Source of the DNA: Actinomycetota bacterium
GTDB lineage: Bacteria > Actinomycetota > Actinomycetes > Nanopelagicales > Nanopelagicaceae
Assembly: GCA_009924185.1 (NCBI GenBank)
Contig: RFSC01000030.1
Location: 1 to 8,097 of the forward strand
Length of the DNA stretch: 8,097 nt
Direction: 5' to 3'
The notes under the pieces were generated by a model. The model was not told the DNA's origin, did no database searches, and saw nothing but the letters and a program-made list of their open reading frames with translations. This document shows, in pieces, positions 6,253 to 8,097 of this stretch. The translations under genes were made by a program, and so were the position numbers. Each line of letters opens with the position of its first letter. The stretch's first letter is position 1.

Positions 6253-6852
6253 GTGGCACCAAAGATAGTTCTTGCCTCCGCCTCGCCATCAAGACTTAGG
6301 CTTTTGCAAAACGCAGGAATTAATCCAGAGGTGATTGTCAGCGGTGTAGATGAAGAGGATGCGGCCTACTCCGCACTCTCTCCCAAAGAACTGGTTATCG
6401 CCCTGGCGATTGTAAAAGCCCACACAGTTGCGAAAGAGATTTCAACTCCGGCTTTGGTTATTGGATGTGATTCGACCTTTGAGTTTGAGGGTGAGTCTTT
6501 GGGTAAACCACTAACTGCAGAAAATGCAATCTCTCGTGCCAAGTTACTGCGTGGCAAATCAGGAGTACTTCATACCGGTCATTCGATTATCGACACTCAA
6601 AAACAGATCGAGATTACTGATATCGCATCAACTAAAGTTTTTTTCGCTGAGATGAGTGATAAAGAGATTGAAAGTTATGTGGCCACTGGTGAACCATTGA
6701 ATGTGGCTGGCGGCTTTACCCTTGATGGGTTGAGCTCGCCCTTCATCTCACGAATTGAGGGTGAAGCCTCCAATGTCATTGGTCTTTCTTTGCCTTTAAT
6801 CCGCAGCGCTGTTAACAAACTTGGTTACGAGTGGTTTGATTTGCTCTCATGA
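6253..6852 (+). CDS. maf: Maf-family nucleoside triphosphate pyrophosphatase
   Basis: Maf proteins hydrolyse non-canonical or excess nucleoside triphosphates to monophosphate and pyrophosphate, cleaning the nucleotide pool; overproduction in Bacillus blocks septation. The 199-residue protein has the phosphate-binding start IVLASASPSRLRLL (5-18), SGVDEED (30-36), the catalytic acidic motif GCDSTFEFEGESLGKP (71-86) with D73, VLHTGHSII (105-113), and GGFTLDGL (153-160) followed by SNVIGLSLPLIRS (173-185). The CDS variant and the GFTLDGL-SNVIGLSLPL pairing match the mycobacterial Maf closely, so substrate preference may differ from the ADT (dTTP/UTP) type. The GTG start fits the family N-terminus. 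It begins four bases after the ugd stop with only a weak GGTAGAAG upstream, and has no -10 hexamer at leaderless spacing, so it is probably translated from the ugd message. Its last four bases overlap the next gene. Confidence 0.93.
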   Translation: MAPKIVLASASPSRLRLLQNAGINPEVIVSGVDEEDAAYSALSPKELVIALAIVKAHTVAKEISTPALVIGCDSTFEFEGESLGKPLTAENAISRAKLLRGKSGVLHTGHSIIDTQKQIEITDIASTKVFFAEMSDKEIESYVATGEPLNVAGGFTLDGLSSPFISRIEGEASNVIGLSLPLIRSAVNKLGYEWFDLLS

Positions 6853-7289
6853 CGTTATATGCCGCCTACGGTTCTAACCTTGATCCAAGACAGATGTTGC
6901 TGCGCGCACCTCATTCACCACATCGCGGCACGGGTTGGCTACGGGGTTGGCGGCTCACTTTTGGCGGCGAGGAAATTGGCTGGGAGGGAGCGGTAGCCAC
7001 GCTAGCTGAGGATCCATCCAGCAGCGTGTTTGTTTCAATTTATGACCTCACTACAGCAGATGAAAACGCTTTAGATGAGTGGGAGGGAGTAACCACAAAT
7101 CTCTATCGCAAGATCAGGGTTAGAGTGGAAACTCTAGATGGCTCCTCCCTTTGTTATGTTTATGTTTTAAACTCATTTGAGGGTGGAGCTCCGTCAAAGC
7201 GTTATTTGGAAATCATGTTGGCAGCTGCTCGTGAGGCTGGTGCCCCTGAAGATTATTTGTTGGAGTTATTGAAACGAGCGGCTCAGTAG
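6849..7289 (+). CDS. Gamma-glutamylcyclotransferase-like (GGCT/AIG2-type) protein
   Basis: The 146-residue protein belongs to the small beta-barrel cyclotransferase fold. YAAYGSNLDP (4-13) contains the YGSN loop that binds the gamma-glutamyl group. ALDEWEGV (74-81) carries E79, the position of the general acid/base in human GGCT (LDEQEGV). YRKIRVRVETLDG (86-98) and YLEIMLAAAREAGAP (119-133) complete the family pattern. Known relatives release 5-oxoproline from gamma-glutamyl amino acids or gamma-glutamylamines. Actinobacteria generally use mycothiol, not glutathione, so the native substrate is unclear and could be a gamma-glutamylamine or another amide. The ATG overlaps the maf stop by four bases (ATGA), indicating translational coupling. 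The motifs place it in the family securely; the reaction is inferred. Confidence 0.85.
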   Translation: MTLYAAYGSNLDPRQMLLRAPHSPHRGTGWLRGWRLTFGGEEIGWEGAVATLAEDPSSSVFVSIYDLTTADENALDEWEGVTTNLYRKIRVRVETLDGSSLCYVYVLNSFEGGAPSKRYLEIMLAAAREAGAPEDYLLELLKRAAQ

Positions 7290-7301
7290 TAAGTTTCCGC
7301 C
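7290..7301 (+). promoter_or_regulatory. Predicted -10 element of a leaderless promoter for the phosphohexomutase
   Basis: TAAGTT (7290-7295) directly follows the cyclotransferase stop, fits TANNNT, and is followed by six bases (TCCGCC) and the ATG at 7302, so transcription would begin on the start codon. A TTGAAA at 7269-7274 could be a -35, but the 15-base spacer is short. No Shine-Dalgarno sequence lies in the 12-base gap. Confidence 0.45.
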
Positions 7302-8097
7302 ATGGAAAATCAGCTTTCGCCAGATTTGGTTAAGCAAGTAGAAACATGGATTGCCGAAGATCCTGATCCAAATACCCGTGCACAACTTCAAGAACTATTG
7401 GCTACCAAAAATGAAGCTGAACTTAAATCATGTTTCGCAGGATTTCTTGAGTTTGGAACTGCAGGTTTACGTGGCGCACTCGGGCCTGGTCCATCTCGAA
7501 TGAATCGTGCAGTTGTTACAAAGACTGCAGCTGGCATTGCTAGCTACATGAAAAAACATGGCATGAACTCTGTGGTGATTGGCAGAGATGCCAGATATGG
7601 ATCTGAAGATTTCACCCGTGATACCGCTGAGATCATGATGGGTGCAGGGTTTAAGGTTTATGTCTTACCGCGCCCGCTTCCAACGCCGGTTCTAGCCTTC
7701 GCAACTCGAAAACTAAATTGCGATGTTGGAATTATGGTGACCGCAAGTCACAATCCGCCACAAGACAATGGGTACAAGGTTTATCTCGGTGGAACTGTTG
7801 ATGGGGTTTTCTATGATGGCTCGCAGATTATTTCGCCCGCAGATGCGCAGATTTCCCAGGAGATTTCGCAGGTTCCACCCCTGCCCTCACTAGCCAGGGC
7901 AAATGGATGGACAGTTTTAAGCGAAGATCATGTTGACGCTTATATTTCCGCCACCGCACAGTTGGCCAAGAACCCTGGAAATCTAAAGATTGTTTATACG
8001 GCTGCCAACTCCATAATGGCAAACTCAATTGTTTCCTCAACGATTGTTAGCAAGATTGCTCAACATTATGGGGTGAACTTCCAAGAGACTCTTACTG
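7302..8097 (+). CDS. Phosphoglucomutase/phosphomannomutase, 3' end outside window, apparent internal deletion
   Basis: The alpha-D-phosphohexomutase family interconverts hexose 6- and 1-phosphates through a phosphoserine, here supplying sugar 1-phosphate for nucleotide sugars such as the UDP-glucose used by Ugd. The visible 265 residues contain FGTAGLRGALGPGPSRMNR (51-69), VVIGRDAR (91-98), and the phosphoserine loop VTASHNPPQDNGYKVY (146-161) with S149. The linker and LKIVYT strand (228-233) follow. In PgcA/PmmB-type relatives, IVYT leads into PLHGVGG, then FPNPEE and the metal-binding DPDADR, and only about 110 residues later TIVSS...ETLTGFKW. Here IVYT is followed by AANSIMANS and immediately by IVSSTIVSKIA and QETLT (261-265), so the metal loop is absent. 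The frame stays open. Without DPDADR the product should be inactive; an assembly join is equally possible. The start at 7302 is supported by the family N-terminus and the -10 spacing. Confidence 0.88.
   Translation, partial: MENQLSPDLVKQVETWIAEDPDPNTRAQLQELLATKNEAELKSCFAGFLEFGTAGLRGALGPGPSRMNRAVVTKTAAGIASYMKKHGMNSVVIGRDARYGSEDFTRDTAEIMMGAGFKVYVLPRPLPTPVLAFATRKLNCDVGIMVTASHNPPQDNGYKVYLGGTVDGVFYDGSQIISPADAQISQEISQVPPLPSLARANGWTVLSEDHVDAYISATAQLAKNPGNLKIVYTAANSIMANSIVSSTIVSKIAQHYGVNFQETLT
8001..8021. other. Putative deletion or join point inside the phosphohexomutase gene
   Basis: The codons for IVYT end at 8000 and those for NSIVSST begin at 8022. These two conserved blocks are normally separated by about 120 residues; here seven codons (AANSIMA) lie between them. 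Imperfect short repeats flank the point (GCCAACTCCAT at 8004-8014, GCAAACTCAAT at 8019-8029), which could have promoted slippage or recombination. The distance estimate comes from recall of family members, not from an alignment. Confidence 0.6.

Noticed and set aside
7995..8033. A simple frameshift explaining the odd phosphohexomutase segment
   Set aside because: The conserved IVYT and VSS/ETLT blocks are in the same frame, and the other two frames give no PLHGVGG or DPDADR motif and soon reach stops.
7828..8040. Minus-strand open frame opposite the phosphohexomutase
   Set aside because: It has no family resemblance and spans the suspected junction by chance; the opposite strand has the conserved coding sequence.
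1..8097. CRISPR arrays, tRNA or rRNA genes, insertion sequences, riboswitches and intrinsic terminators
   Set aside because: By eye I found no regularly spaced repeats, cloverleaf-like sequence, transposase motifs, long inverted repeats or GC-rich hairpins with T-runs; almost all of the window is coding.

Overview
The window is a compact chromosomal segment from an actinobacterium of modest GC content (mid-40s to 50 percent by eye, not counted). It fits a streamlined freshwater lineage such as the Nanopelagicales (acI), but that is inference. The evidence for Actinobacteria is the DapD, which matches the mycobacterial-type tetrahydrodipicolinate N-succinyltransferase almost motif for motif. 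The Maf protein has the mycobacterial-type CDS and GFTLDGL motifs, and the SpoIID-domain protein has its GHGxGMSQ motif at the N-terminus. Gaps between genes are at most about 60 bases. I see no RNA genes, mobile elements, CRISPR arrays or long repeats.

Layout. Positions 1-416 (minus) hold the N-terminal 138 residues of a LOG-family phosphoribohydrolase, divergent from dapD (475-1428, plus). Convergent with dapD, only 5 bases away, is a secreted SpoIID/LytB-domain protein (2774-1434, minus). Upstream of it on the same strand is a family 2 glycosyltransferase (3808-2804). Divergent from that is a rightward run: an LCP (LytR-CpsA-Psr) glycopolymer transferase (3846-4931), UDP-glucose 6-dehydrogenase (4944-6248), Maf (6253-6852), a gamma-glutamylcyclotransferase-like protein (6849-7289) and a phosphogluco/phosphomannomutase cut off by the window end (7302-8097).

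How the genes fit together. Most serve the cell envelope. DapD supplies the meso-diaminopimelate/lysine branch. UDP-glucose dehydrogenase makes UDP-glucuronate, and the phosphohexomutase would feed hexose-1-phosphate to nucleotide sugars. The membrane glycosyltransferase could build a glycan that the LCP protein attaches to peptidoglycan. The SpoIID-domain protein probably cleaves or trims glycan strands. LOG, Maf and the cyclotransferase-like protein are housekeeping enzymes.

Two observations stand out. First, nearly every gene that could begin a transcript has a TANNNT -10 hexamer ending 6-9 bases before its start codon and no convincing Shine-Dalgarno sequence, whereas the two operon-internal genes (maf and the cyclotransferase-like gene) lack this. 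This points to leaderless transcription and revises three start codons. Second, the phosphohexomutase reads in frame from its IVYT strand straight into the VSS...ETLT segment that normally lies about 110 residues further on. That skips the metal-binding DPDADR loop, so this is either an in-frame deletion or an assembly join. I found no clearly new multi-gene system.
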